This document shows, piece after piece, positions 35,501-47,800 of a stretch of DNA of 64,000 nt. How positions within the stretch are numbered: position 1 is the stretch's first letter; every line of letters begins with the position of its first letter. The DNA is from Halichondria panicea (Eukaryota; Porifera; Demospongiae; Suberitida; Halichondriidae), in contig NC_087382.1 in the NCBI RefSeq assembly GCF_963675165.1, positions 558,001-622,000 on the forward strand, written 5' to 3'. Under the pieces are notes generated by a model, which saw only the letters and a program-made list of their open reading frames with translations, searched no databases and was not told the origin of the DNA. Made by a program: the position numbers and the translations under genes.

Positions 35501-38500
35501 TTCACTTTTACAAGCAATTTCGTATTATGCTAACCATGCAAGTTAATAACTTTTTTTACTTTATACAGTTATTGAATAGTGTCCGTGCTGATGCTGCCAC
35601 CAAAGATGGTATGATTGCTGACAAGGACAGACAACTCAGTGAACTGGAGTCAACAATCATTTCCCAGAGAGAGGCTGCTCTAGTTGAGAGGGACGCTCTC
35701 TTACAGGTATTATAGTAGTCACCAAATGCACACACTCTTATACTCCACCGTCTTTGTTCTGAATAACAATTAATTTGAAATGGTCTACATTTGGAATGAC
35801 AAATTATTGAGAATTGGTTCTTAGAATAGGTGTGGAGGTAACAAGATGTTCGCATTACAGTGATCTGGTTGTAAGACCTTAAAACGTTTGTGATCCAGCT
35901 ATATAATTATCTGCACTCAAAGTAGTTTTCCATGATGACTCGTTTTTTGTACAATTTGAATGTAAAACGCTGATGTCACTACTTATTTAAAAGTGATCAT
36001 GTGTATCAGCAACTGTAGGTTGTTGGTTATGGTCGTTCTAACTAAGCTACCTCAGTTGCGCATGCGCAGTGAGGTATACGGTGTGTCTGCACTAGAACGC
36101 TAGCTATAGGTAGCTGCAAGAGTAAGAAAAGAGCTGCAAAGCCACACTGTTTATCATTATTTTAGCTTGCAGCCATTATGAACTTTGAACTTTTGGTATC
36201 GATCTGGTCGATCGTTTCCCTTACACTCCTAACCTCCTTCACTGGCCTCCCCTGAAGAGGAGGCCTGCTACTGACTGCTTGCGCATGCGCTGAATATTTT
36301 TTCCCGTAAAAAAACTATGATACTATTTTATTTTTATTTTATGCAAAACCAAGTAAGGGTAGGTCAGGTAGCTCAGATGGCTACTTCCCCTGGACAACAC
36401 AAAAACAGAAAAATAAAACAAAAATTAAGGAGCTATGGCTAATTAATAAAAAGCTACTGAGGTTTAAATGATGAAACAGAGGAGCTATTGCTAACTTCTG
36501 GTGGTAAAGAGTTCCATTTCGTAGACTCTCGTTAATCCGGTCACCCTTGGGACCATGCAGCTTGGCCGGAATAGCGAGGTGGCTGGCTGCAGCTCAAGAA
36601 ATAGCCGCGGCTTAAAATGACCTTACCTCGAATCTAATAACTACTTTTGCGGTTTTTGTCTCGAGGATAATGTAGGATAATGAATCATTCTGTTCTCTAT
36701 TTAAGTGTAATCTAATTTTATTTGCTAAACCACACCCAAAACGTCATATCCGGCCGTAATATATGTATAAAATTACATTGAAAACCTAGTTTGGGACAGC
36801 CAGCACTGGCCGGTAAACGGAATAGCGAGTGGCCGTACTTCAGGGTGAGTTTTGTGCAGTAAACATATAGCTAGCATTCCGTGCCAAGCCAAATGGCCGG
36901 TATATCGAGGTGGCCGTACTTCAGAGAGCCGAAATAGCGAGAGTCTACTGTATTACATCCAGAAAAAAGAAATCTCGAAAATATCCTCACAAAGTAGGAG
37001 GGTCATACACAAAGCTATTATAGCTAGCTAGCTAGAGACAAAGCTGTAGGTTTGTCATACAGCTAGCTATTTTATTTCTGATAGATTGATTGGACGATTG
37101 TCATCCATAGTAGACTTTTCACTAAATTTAGTATTAGATTGGCGTGGCCTGTCCATATAGGCTCGTGTCAGCTTTCACTCCGTTCAGACGATTGTCATCC
37201 ACACTGTTGCTGGCTGTGAGTCTTTTGTTAACATAGCAGGCTAAGGGTAGCTGTCAGAATACTATCTGATGGCCAGGCTAGAAACCTTCCCTCTATGCAT
37301 CGTTTTACTAAGCATACACGTTGTTATCCGGATCCGCCAGATACCGGCAGATGGTTAGCGCATGCGCAAGCAGTCGATACCAGGCCCACTCTTCTATAGC
37401 TTTTTGGCGCCTCCACCGAGGTATCAGCATGCACCCGCAGTTGTTTCATTAACTATAAAATTAAAATAATCGAAATAGATCAAACAAATATAACATGGTT
37501 TTTCTTAGTGCTGTAATTAGAATCAAGACCGTGGTGTACGCGTTATAATTATACTGTACATGAGTGTAGAATTATTCCAATGCTACAATAATAATATTCA
37601 CGTCTTTTTCGTATAATTAGAAGATTTCCACCAACGTTCCCCTGTACAGTCACACAAGGAACTGATTGAGCACAAAGATGCTGAGCTGGTCAGGAGAGAC
37701 GCCATCATTCAACAGCAGAGACTGGTGAGACGAAATGCACCATTATAAAATTGCAGAGCTATAGTAGAAGCTTCGATCCGTTATAATCGTACTGTACATT
37801 CTAGTGGACTGGTGAGTGTCGCCTCTTAAGCTAATTAGAGAAAGTGATTTAGTGTGCATACAATTATTGCTACAAGTAACACTTGCTTGTTAGTAGACAC
37901 TATCCTAATTACGTTCATTCATTATTCAGGGTCCCCCTCCCAGAGAGTTGAGACCTCCACTCACTCTGAAATCAAGAATAGGGAAAAAAATGCCAATCAA
38001 GATGGGTGGCTCCGTACAGAGTGTTGTTATCGGTGACACGGTGTATATTGGTGGAGGTGGTGCATTCAATGATCGTGACGGGTGTACAGTGATGAAGCTC
38101 GAGCAAGATCGATGGACCAAACTACCAGAGTACACTGCCCAGTGGTTCGCTATGACATCACTCGCTAATCGACTAGTGCTGGTGGGAGGACGTGATCCAA
38201 GAAACAACAAACGAACCAATCAACTTTCTATTTTTGAGTCAGGGGAATGGACTCACTCATACCCACCAATGAACATTGCTCGTCATTCCTCAACAGCTGT
38301 CTCCTTCAACAACCACGTCATTGTAGCTGGTGGGCGTGATGATAAAGGATATACATCCTCTGTGGAAGTGTTGGACGGGGCATCAAGAAGATGGTACATT
38401 GCTCAGTCACTACCTAACCCACGATCATTACTGAAATCAACTCTCATAGGAAACACCCTCTACCTAATGGGAGGGTACGATCATGCTGAAAGTGCAACCA

Positions 38501-38853
38501 AGACAGTGCACCACGTCGACCTCAATGAACTGATTGCAAAGGCCCTTTCGAACCAGGACACATCCACTCTCTGGCAGACCTTACAGGAAGTACCACTCAA
38601 GTTGTCAGCTCCTCTCAGTATTGGGAGGTCACTATTTGCCGTTGGTGGAGTGGACGGCAGAGTCAATCCAAGTTCGTTGATCCATCTCTACCAGCCTGAC
38701 ACCAGGAGGTGGGTGAAAATGGGAGACCTGCCTACTGCACGATACAGCTGCACATGCTCAGTACTTCCTAGTGGAGAGGTCATTGTAGCCGGAGGAGAGA
38801 CGAAAACATTTAGTTATATTCGAACTGTTGATATCTTCTCTATAAGTGCTTAA
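32561..38853 (+). CDS. K4: kinase-coiled coil-Kelch protein, intact
   Basis: Seven phase-0 exons: 32561-32680, 32763-33332, 34971-35288, 35355-35483, 35569-35706, 37650-37724, 37930-38853, about 757 residues. Same plan as K2: kinase with GTGSYGSV, AAKK lysine, HRDLTARN, DFG, MPPEAL; coiled coil shorter by several codons (exon 4 has 43 codons against 50 in K2); six Kelch blades ending IRTVDIFSISA. Reading frame intact through all exons. Introns 2 (1.6 kb) and 5 (1.9 kb) are much longer than in K2 because both hold repeats, including two copies of the same GCACCCGCAG-ended repeat. The Kelch exon differs from the others at the same small set of positions listed in the findings. Substrate and ligand unknown. 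Confidence 0.85.
33455..34020. repeat. Dispersed repeat in K4 intron 2 (ends CGAGGCATCAGCACCCGCAG)
   Basis: Contains GCAAGCGAGGTATACGGTAG, a TG run, a GATTTAATTCGTGGATTTGC segment related to the 15640 repeat, and GCACTAGAACGCTAGCTATTGG. The same blocks recur around 36050-37430 in intron 5 of this gene. Confidence 0.5.
34319..34836. mobile_element. Possible TAGCCTCG-family TIR element in K4 intron 2
   Basis: TAGCCTCGGTCCCAGGCC at the left and GGACCAGGAACGAGGCTA at the right are inverted ends about 518 bp apart. I find no clear target duplication. Confidence 0.45.
35707..37649. repeat. K4 intron 5, filled with repeats
   Basis: The 1.9-kb intron replaces a 137-bp intron in K2. It holds a repeat also present in intron 2 (GCGCATGCGCAGTGAGG near 36058; CGAGGTATCAGCATGCACCCGCAG near 37418), interrupted by a MITE at about 36519-36950. 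No exon is seen. Confidence 0.6.
36519..36950. mobile_element. MITE-like element with GTAGACTCTCG ends
   Basis: Left GTAGACTCTCGTTAATCCGG and right GAAATAGCGAGAGTCTAC are inverted ends. The interior repeats GGCCGG...ATAGCGAGGTGGC in both orientations. Flanks are not clear. Confidence 0.6.
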
Positions 38854-38877
38854 TAGTTGTTACTGTTTCACTTGCTT

Positions 38878-39190
38878 AATTATGCGTCGAGGCGTAGCCG
38901 CACAAGCTAGGGATACGACTGTGTGTGTGTGTGTGTCTGTTCCATCTGTAACTGCTCAACGCGGTTGCAATGCAACGAAAACTAACAGTTTCTATAGGCT
39001 TCTAGCCATGCACGTTCTCTTGGATTTTGATTTGTGCATGGATTAGCAATTCGAGTTATGGCTTGTTTGACTCCCATTGAAGGCTGTTGCAGTCTCTTTA
39101 AAATCTTTCATAGCATCATTTTCTCGCACAAAGTTTCTATTCAACTTATGAGTTAGCCTTGCACTAATTTAAAGCACTAGCTTTTTATTG
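38878..39190 (+). repeat. Partial copy of the GCCTCGAGGCGTAGCCGC-family repeat
   Basis: ATGCGTCGAGGCGTAGCCGC, a TG run, CTGCTCAACGCGGTTGC and TTGGATTTTGATTTGTG match 15640-16000. It sits between the K4 stop and the tandem MITE pair. Confidence 0.65.
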
Positions 39191-39235
39191 TACTTACAGG
39201 AGTCGCAGTAAAGTAATATGAACAATATTGGTATA

Positions 39236-39621
39236 CCGTATATGCTTGATCAGGAGCCGCGGCTACTAAATGTTTCATTTTGCTGGAAGAGGAGGCTACA
39301 ATTCAAGAGAGGCCACTGTTCAAGAGCGGCGTTTATTAGCTCCAGATAATTTAGTTTGTCATCTAAAGTTGTTTTCACCTGCATAAACTTGAACTCTGCC
39401 ATGAGAAAGTCTTTGTGAAGCACTAACAAGCTGCTACTTGTAGCTAGCTACGTACATGTAGCTAGCTGCTAGTAATAATTTTTTGGCCCACGTGCAGAAA
39501 TGCTAGTTCACTGAGGCTACTATTTGAGAGCGGCTACTAAATGTTTCATTTTGCTAGCAAGGGAGGCTACTATTTGAGTGCGGCCTTTATACAAGAGCGG
39601 CCTCTGATCGAGCATATAAGG
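39236..39621. mobile_element. 386-bp MITE (CCGTATATGCTTGATCAG family), copy b
   Basis: Same element as 26309-26701. Its right TA (39622-39623) is also the left TA of copy c, so the two lie in perfect head-to-tail tandem. Confidence 0.85.
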
Positions 39622-39623
39622 TA

Positions 39624-40016
39624 CCGTATATGCTTGATCAGGAGCCGCGGCTACTAAATGTTTCATTTTGCTGGAAGAGGAGGCTACAATTCAAGAGGGG
39701 CCACAGTTCAAGAGCGGCGTTTATTAGCTCCAGATAATTTAGTTTGTCATCAAAAGTTGTTTTCACCTGCATAAACTTGAACTCTGCCATGAGAAAGTCT
39801 TTGTGAAGCACTAACAAGCTGCTACTCATAGCTATGTACATGTAGCTAGCTGCTAGTAATAATTTTTTTGGCTGCCACGTGCAGAAATGCTAGAGTTAAA
39901 GTTCACTGAGGTTACTATTTGAGAGCGGCTACTAAATGTTTCATTTTGCTAGCAAGGGAGGCTACTATTTGAGTGCGGCCTTTATACAAGAGCGGCCTCT
40001 GATCGAGCATATACGG
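39624..40016. mobile_element. 393-bp MITE (CCGTATATGCTTGATCAG family), copy c
   Basis: Second member of the tandem pair, flanked by TA at 40017-40018. It is closer in sequence to 26309-26701 than to its neighbour at several positions (for example, it has GAGGGGCCAC where copy b has GAGAGGCCAC). Confidence 0.85.
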
Positions 40017-40077
40017 TATATATAATTACATTGTCAGAATAGACCACAAAAACAGACAAAATGTGTACGTGACAGTC

Positions 40078-41575
40078 TCATAACAAGTTCAGGTCCTTGG
40101 TTGGGGTCTTGTCCGAGGGTAGAGTGGACGCCTTCTCCCAGAATCCAAAGTCTATCTCCTCTTCCGAGTCAGACAGTGCTGAGGGGTGGGGCTTGGGAAC
40201 TGAGGGGTTAAAGAGTCACATGGTCATAGTCATACTGAGTGGAAGTTTGAGGGCTTAGGAAACAATGATAAAGGGATGCTATGTACTGGTGTACAATATT
40301 AACTAAGAGTCTAGAATAATCGTAAGAGTCAGCCTTTTGCCGTCGGATTAATTTTCACTGCACGCCATCATGTATTACTTACTTACATTATAGTAATACT
40401 AGAATAGAGTAAGTGATACCTTTTGTGGAGAGTGAGAGCTGCTGAGCTTTGACACTCTCCAGGAACTTGTCAAAGTCCTCCTCGTCCTGAGTCAGTGTTC
40501 TGTAGCTAGGATAAATAACACATGGACACATTCAAACTGGTAGTGTGATGAAGGGTCTGGTACACGTACTGTACAATGTCATGTACAAATATTGTGAGCT
40601 AGTGTTCTCAATTGACACATGTTTCCCTGTACACACCTAAACTGCATACATTGAAGCATACCTTGTATACAAGTGCATGTACATACAGACTAGTAAGCAT
40701 GCTAGGTTCCCATTCTTTGTACTGTACATTCAATAGTACGCAGTCGACTCATTGCACTGCATAACTACACATTATACACACGTACCTTGTTCTTGATGAA
40801 GGTTCCTCAGTAGCCCCTGTCCATGGACCCATGTCTTCAGACTGTCCCTCACTGCTTGTAGGCTGCTCACCAGACTGGAGGTGGGCTGCATGTAAGGGCT
40901 GGGTGTCAGGGGAGTTTTTAGTCTCTGATGACAGACCCTTCTCCATACTGCTGAGGTCTGTTAGCGTCTGAGTGGCCAGTCTTAGCAGCATAGTAGGCCT
41001 AGAGGTGTGTGTGTGTGTGGGGGGGGGGGTCGTACATTGCACACCTTTAAATACATTACAGGGAAACACACATCATGTGCTGAATAGGACACACTATAGC
41101 TGACCTTGAATAACTTTAAGGGACTCTACAAAGTATGACACAAATGCATTTTCCAGCTAATGTACTCTGTACCTGTACAGGTAGATGTTTCCTGATCCAC
41201 GGGTCCCAGTGTACATTGTTGAGTTGAGCTTAAACTTGTTCGTCAGGTAGGGAGGGGCAAGGTTTAGCAGACATTTGTGCACTTGGGTGAGCATGAACCT
41301 TTGACGCCTTTCATGGAGTGTGGTCCAGCCAAGTTGGTCCCTGAGGGATGAGCTGCTGGTATGTGGAGGTTTTCCCAATATCACATGCATTCCATAGTTA
41401 GCAATTTTCCTCAGCAATGGTCTCTCTCCATGGTCCTGGCTATGCCACTGTGGTTCACAATAGGACTGGACAAAGCTTCCACCGAATACAGGCAATAGTT
41501 TGGCCAACTTCCTCCATGCTTCAAAAGTGTCAGACCTAAACCTTTTTTGACCAGATCTCAAGAAGCATGTGGTTT
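40078..41575 (-). pseudogene. Companion gene copy M4, most complete C-terminus
   Basis: Minus-strand blocks: a Death-like remnant near 41430-41560 (ALSSPIVNHSGIARTMERDHC); the AYYA exon 40786-40998; an 86-nt exon 40420-40505 (YRTLTQDEEDFDKFLESVKA) found only in this copy; and a C-terminal exon 40078-40199 (SALSDSEEEIDFGFWEKAS to TKDLNLL, then TGA). The last three exons join in matching phases (2, then 1), giving the best view of the family's acidic tail. However, a 17-nt deletion near the start of the AYYA exon shifts the frame, so this copy is also broken. Function unknown. It lies tail-to-tail with K4 across repeats and head-to-head with K5. Confidence 0.6.
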
Positions 41576-41587
41576 GCTGATACAGCA
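41575..41587. promoter_or_regulatory. Degenerate MARE-like palindrome upstream of K5
   Basis: TGCTGATACAGCA, one mismatch from the palindrome before K1, K2 and K4, followed by GGGGGAGTATCTTGTAGC. K5 is a class B gene, so a class A style promoter lies next to a Death-type head. Confidence 0.4.
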
Positions 41588-41862
41588 ATATTTTTGCTCA
41601 AAAGGGGGAGTATCTTGTAGCTCAGTAGCTGTTATAAGTACGCGAGGTTAAGTACATGTAGACATGTGTTGTACATGTACGTACGTAGACTACATGTGTA
41701 TTAAATTTGAAGAAGATGTAGCCTCTGGATTATTATCAGTGAGTACAGACTAGACAGCACTGTATACTGTAGATCTTTAGTGTAGTAATCATTGCACACT
41801 CCCAATATAAACTATGCTCATACATTTCACTGCAATATCTTATTCCACACTCTACAGAGAAG

Positions 41863-44800
41863 ATGTCTGACACTTACCTCACAATAGCAGATCTAGGAAA
41901 ACTATACATAGCTACGTTTGATGCTCGAGTGAAGTGGCGAAACTTCTTGCTGGTTCTTGAGATATCCTCAGATACTATCGACAGTATAGGTACGAAATGG
42001 CGAGATGATCCTGATGACTGCTATCGTGAGGGTTTGAAAGAATGGCTGAAAGGTGGGGAGAGAAGCTGGGAAGATGTTGTCAAAGCATTGTCTAGTCCTA
42101 TTGTGGGCCACGTTCACATAGCCAGGACCATCGAGAGAGATCATCTACAGTCTAGCAATCCTACTGATGTGAAGTCAGAGGGTAAGTACCAATTATGCAC
42201 CTATCAATGCAAACCCCCACCCCCCCCCCCCCTCCTGGGATAGGGTGGGGCATTTGTAAGTCATTTGATTCCCCTGGGGTGGGGCTTTTGTAATTAAGTT
42301 TGTATACTCAGCAGCCACAAGTCAGTATACTATAATTTTAACTTCTAGTTCTTTTTTATAACCTCCCACTGGCATGTGTACATGTAGCTCTTTGGAAGGA
42401 ACAAACAGCCAGTATAGAAAGCTGGATCACTTGTGATTGCTGGAGCTGTGGTTTCATTGAGTTGAAATAGAACCACAGACTTACTATTGTATACAGAGTG
42501 TACTCCATAATTATGTGCTATGTTGTTTATTCTTTGTGACTGTGTCAAATCCCGTGGGTTAGGGGAGGGGTATTTGTAGTGCTTTAGTACCGTAGAAACT
42601 GAATTATTAGCGCATGCGCTTTTGGGGTCAATAGCAGAGCTCTATACGCTTATATTCGAGAATGCGCCTATAATGCAGTCATTTCGAGCCCCACCCAGCA
42701 ACCGGATGTCTCTGTGATGAGTGCTGACTCGCAAGCTAGCTAGAAAGTGAGCAAGCAAGGCAAGCAGGCAACCCTAACTGGATCTATATCATACTATTAT
42801 GTTACAGTTCATTTTACAGTTCATTTACATCATTTTAAATTGACCAGGAACTTGCATAATTGGAAAAGCGCTTCAATTCGAGTATAAAAAGCCTGCCGTT
42901 GAGCATGTGCTTAAAATAAAGATACGCTTATAGTCGAGTAAGCGCTAATAATCCAGTTTCTACGGTAGTGTATTTGTACTGAAAACTACCCCCCTGAAGA
43001 GGGGGGTTTGCAACTCCCAGTGTCAAATCCCCACCCTATCCAGGGAGGGGGGTGGGGATTTACATTGATAGGTGCATTAATGCATCTATATATATGAACG
43101 ATATGCCCCACCCCCCTCCCCCCCACCTAGGGTTATTAGTATCGCAACCTAGGGTTATTAGTATCGCAAGCCACACCCCTTCACTCGAAGAAGGGTCAGA
43201 CAACAGTGTGATATTGACCATTCTACTATATTGACCATATTGACCATTCCACTACATTTCCCTCACGTGCTCCCCAGGTGGTGGGGTATATCATTGATAG
43301 GTGCATAACTTAATGATACGTAGTTTGTTAATTAGTATAATTATTTCACTACATTACCACTCCCCCACCTACACACATTGTTCTGTACAGTTGACCAAAA
43401 TTTAGCACTATAAAGTACCTAGTGCATGATAATTATGTGTTTTACGCTTCCGAATAATGTGTCGATTTTCCTTTTAACGTTTAATTAGATGCTTCACTGA
43501 CAAGAGACTCGGACTCAATGGAGGCAACAAAGAGGGACACTCAACCAATCAAGAAGGTGCGTACATGTAGTGTGTGAATGAGATTCCTAACTGCAGCCAC
43601 AAACAACAGCACTGTACCTCAGGGTGCTGTTTCATTATAGCTATAAATAAGTAACACTCGCTTGTTATTAGATCCCACTTGTGTGTGTTTAGCAGGGAAT
43701 TATGAGCCATAATCTCATAGTTTCCCAGGGAATTATAAGCTTGAGGGTATAAAGTACAAGTATAATTTTTTGAATGTACAGAAATGATAATAAAGCTGTA
43801 GCTGTATGATAATTAGCTATGGCTATTCAGTTTTTTCACTACCAGTTTCTATAGCGTTTGCTGGGTTTATGGTAGGGTTCACCAGTATCTTTTCTTGTCC
43901 GCCAGTCTACGAGGAACACTAAGAGCCAATGATTTTAACTGCATGTTCTGGGTCCATTGTCACAAGCATGAAAGCATGTCTTCAACTAAGTAGCATTTGT
44001 CAACTTCGTCCTCCTGACTTCTGTTTCTAACAGCCATGTTTCAAAATAGGTAGACTCCTGGGAACAATATAGTGCACTGTAGCATTGCTGCAAGCTGTTC
44101 CTTGCTGGCTAGCGTACAGATCAGAACAGTTTACTGAGAAGCTTGAGCTGGGGTGGGGCTTGAGTGCAGAGAAAAGAGGAGGCTGGGCTCAATTGTTGCA
44201 GAGTGCTTCCTGCACAAGGTGGAGACACTAGTTTGTCCATTCCAATGTTGAAGCAAGGCCAATGCAAAGGTTTTTAGCAGAGAAGCAGAACTCATCTAGC
44301 TTGTCAGAACAGGACATTTTCAAAACTAAAGCTGTTGCTAAGGCTCGCTGCTTTTATAGATACACTTCTTGCCTGAGGCAGCCAATGAAAAGTGGGATCT
44401 AAATTAGTTAGCACATGTGCATTCGGTATCTACACTGCAAAAACACTTTTGTTAATTTAACAAACAAAAGTTTGTCCCGGTGATGAATCTCACATGACAG
44501 AATAATATTTGTTAGAATGACAAAGGTAAAACAACCTACAATGTTTTGTCATTCAAGCAAAGAAATTATGTCAAAACAACAAAGTATTATGTCATCTGAA
44601 TTTCACCAATTTATTGTACTTCTATGTCAAAATAGCAAAGTGAATGCTGAATTAACACTGGTATAAAGTGAATTTCTTTGTTAAATTAACACTATACCTT
44701 TGTCATTTAATTAGTTGTTTTCTCGCGCACGTACGCACATGCAGAAGGTCAAACGGTATTAGAACAATGAGTTTATGATAGAATAAGATCACTGGATCAC

Positions 44801-47800
44801 ATGACATGCAGCACAATAATTTCTTCTGTCAGTAAATTGTTTTTAGTGTTCATCACTTAGCGTTTCTTGAAATTCCAGTACAGTGAACTGCAGGCGTTTC
44901 GTTTGGTTTCATGAACGCTACATCCCTCAGATCATTTTCGCTCCTACAGAACAAAGATTGAAGTCACTATAGTTACCAACACATATGTAGTGCAAAATGT
45001 AAATAGTATAAGCTATCACCCCCATGGACGAAGTTGACCAGTGTAACTGACACGTGAGGACACATATACACACAAACTCGTAAATCAGTATGCTATAGCT
45101 ATCACCCCATGGACGAAGTTGACCAGTCGAAACCAGTGTAACGGACACGTGAGGACACATACACACAAAATCGTAAATCAGTATGCTAGCTATCACCCCA
45201 TGGACGAAGTTGACCAGTCGAAACCAGTGTAACTGACACATGAGGACACATACACACAAACTCGTAAATCAGTATGCTAGCTATCACCCCATGGACGAAG
45301 TTGACCAGTCGAAACCAGTGTAACTGACACATGAGGACACATACACACAAACTCGTAAATCAGTATGCTAGCTATCACCCCATGGACGAAGTTGACCAGT
45401 TGAAACCAGTGTAACTGACACGTGAGGACACATACACACAAACTAGTAAATTACAATGCTAGCTATCACCCCATGGACGAAGTTGACCAGTCGAAACCAG
45501 TGTAACTGACGCATGAGGACACATACACACTAAATCAGTATGCTATCACCCCATGGACGAAGTTGACCAGTCGAAACCAGTGTAACTGACACATGAGGAC
45601 ACATACACACAAACTGGTAAATTACAATGCTAGCTATCACCCCATGGACGAAGTTGACCAGTCGAAACCAGTGTAACTGACGCATGAGGACACATACACA
45701 CAAACTGGTAAATTACAATGCTAGCTATCATCCCATGGACGAAGTTGACCAGTCGAAACCAGTGTAACTGACGCATGAGGACACATACACACAAACTGGT
45801 AAATTACAATGCTAGCTATCATCCCATGGACGAAGTTGACCAGTCGAAACCAGTGTAACTGACACGTGAGGACACATACACACAAACTGGTAAATTACAA
45901 TGCTAGCTATCACCCCATGGACGAAGTTGACCAGTCGAAACCAGTGTAACTGACACGTGAGGACACATACACACAAACTGGTAAATTACAATGCTAGCTA
46001 TCACCCCATGGACGAAGTTGACCAGTCGAAACCAGTGTAACTGACGCATGAGGACACATACACACAAACTGGTAAATTACAATGCTAGCTATCACCCCAT
46101 GGACGAAGTTGACCAGTCGAAACCAGTGTAACTGACACGTGAGGACACATACACACAAACTCGTAAATCAGTATGCTAGCTATCACCCCATGGACAAAGT
46201 TGACCAGTCGAAACCAGTGTAACTGACACATGAGGACACATACACACAAACTCGTAAATCAGTATACTAACTATCACCCCATGGACGAAGTTGACCAGTC
46301 GAAACCAGTGCATGAAGACACAAACTCGTAAATCAGTATGCTACAGATGAAGGTCGAAACCAGGCCAGGGACAGTTGCCCTCTAGCTAGCTATATAGTTT
46401 TATGGAATCTGACATAACTTGCAAGTCGTTTCTTTGAAGTCGATGAAGGTGGTTAAGTAGACTCCCGGGCTTAGCTGGTACACATTGTGGGGCCGAGGTA
46501 CGGTAAAATCTGCAGCTGGAAGAAACACGTAAACACATTTATTTAGCAATGAGCAGCATAACTTAAATCCTTTTTCTTTGAAGCTGGTACATGGTGGAGT
46601 TATACGCCGATACGGTATAGCAGTGATTTGTAAACTGTGAATTCAGAGAGTTTTGGGATCATGTACATGCCATGCGCCAACAGCATGCAATGGAACTTAA
46701 CTTTTTTCTTTGAGATGGTGGTACTATCTACTCTTTAAGAAAATCTGAAAGAGAGTATTGAGCAATAAGTTGAGTTTAGCAATGAGCACTGACTAACTTG
46801 CAATTGTCTTTTCTTTCAAGCTGCAGATGCAGGTGACTCTTGACTCCTAGATCCTAGCTGGTGTACATGGAACATGGTAGCCCAGGGCCAGGGGTACAGG
46901 CATGCAGTCAGTGATGGTATAAAGCTGCATGAGCAGCTGCAGTCTGGTGCAGCTGCAAGCACCATGTGCTAAGTATGTTTGAGGCCTCGCCCTGTTATTC
47001 CTGAACGCCCCCTCATGCCACACCTATAGTTCCAGCTTATAATTATAGTCTCGAGGCCAAACTCTCCTGGCCTCGAGACTAGCTAGAGTTAGAGGCTAGA
47101 GAGAAGCTCGATCCCAGGCCGCTCTTCAGGCCAGGCCTTGTGAAGGAGGCTATAGAGAGAAGGCTGCCTGCACTGCACTGCACTGAAGGACTCTGGAGGC
47201 TCCTGACTTCTTCACTGCCACTGTAACTTACCATGCCCAGTCACAAGTCTCCAATTGCTACATACACAATTGAACATGAGCATGCAAAGATATAAGCATC
47301 AGGGCAACTGAGATGTTTCAGTGTAGACAATTTATTACGAGCTAGGGTAATCGAGTATAGGTTGAGTAGGTTGAAATCAGTGATGCAAACTTGCACGTAT
47401 CTTTTAGTAGAGTTCTAGCTGTAACTTTATAATTTGTTATTGTCACACATTAACCCTTTAACCGTCAGATTCTTAATTAACAGTGAAGTGAAATGTCTGT
47501 AAATTCTCTATCGGGTTTCCAGAGCAATAAAATGCCTAGCAACCATATACCAATAGAATTCCCATACAACAAGGAATAAAATGGTGCAACATGTGTTGCC
47601 ATAGCAACGACGGTTATTGCGCCCACCCGTTTTTATCATTTTAAATGCCCGGCCAGCGGTGAGATAAAATCCAAAAATTTTTTTTTCATGGATCAGCCTA
47701 TCATATGGTATAAAGGCTTGACTAAGCTTGATTTTCACATCATATGAATGTAACAGTGCTAAGATATATCTTGACATCAGAGAGAAGGTGGGGCTCGGTG

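Noticed and set aside
44927-45259. Cysteine/valine-rich repeated frame on the minus strand
   Set aside because: It is the 91-bp minisatellite read in a frame that happens to stay open for a few units; 91 is not a multiple of three, so it cannot persist.
44985-46345. CRISPR-like regular repeat array
   Set aside because: The whole 91-bp unit is repeated, with no unique spacers, and the context is an intron of an animal gene.
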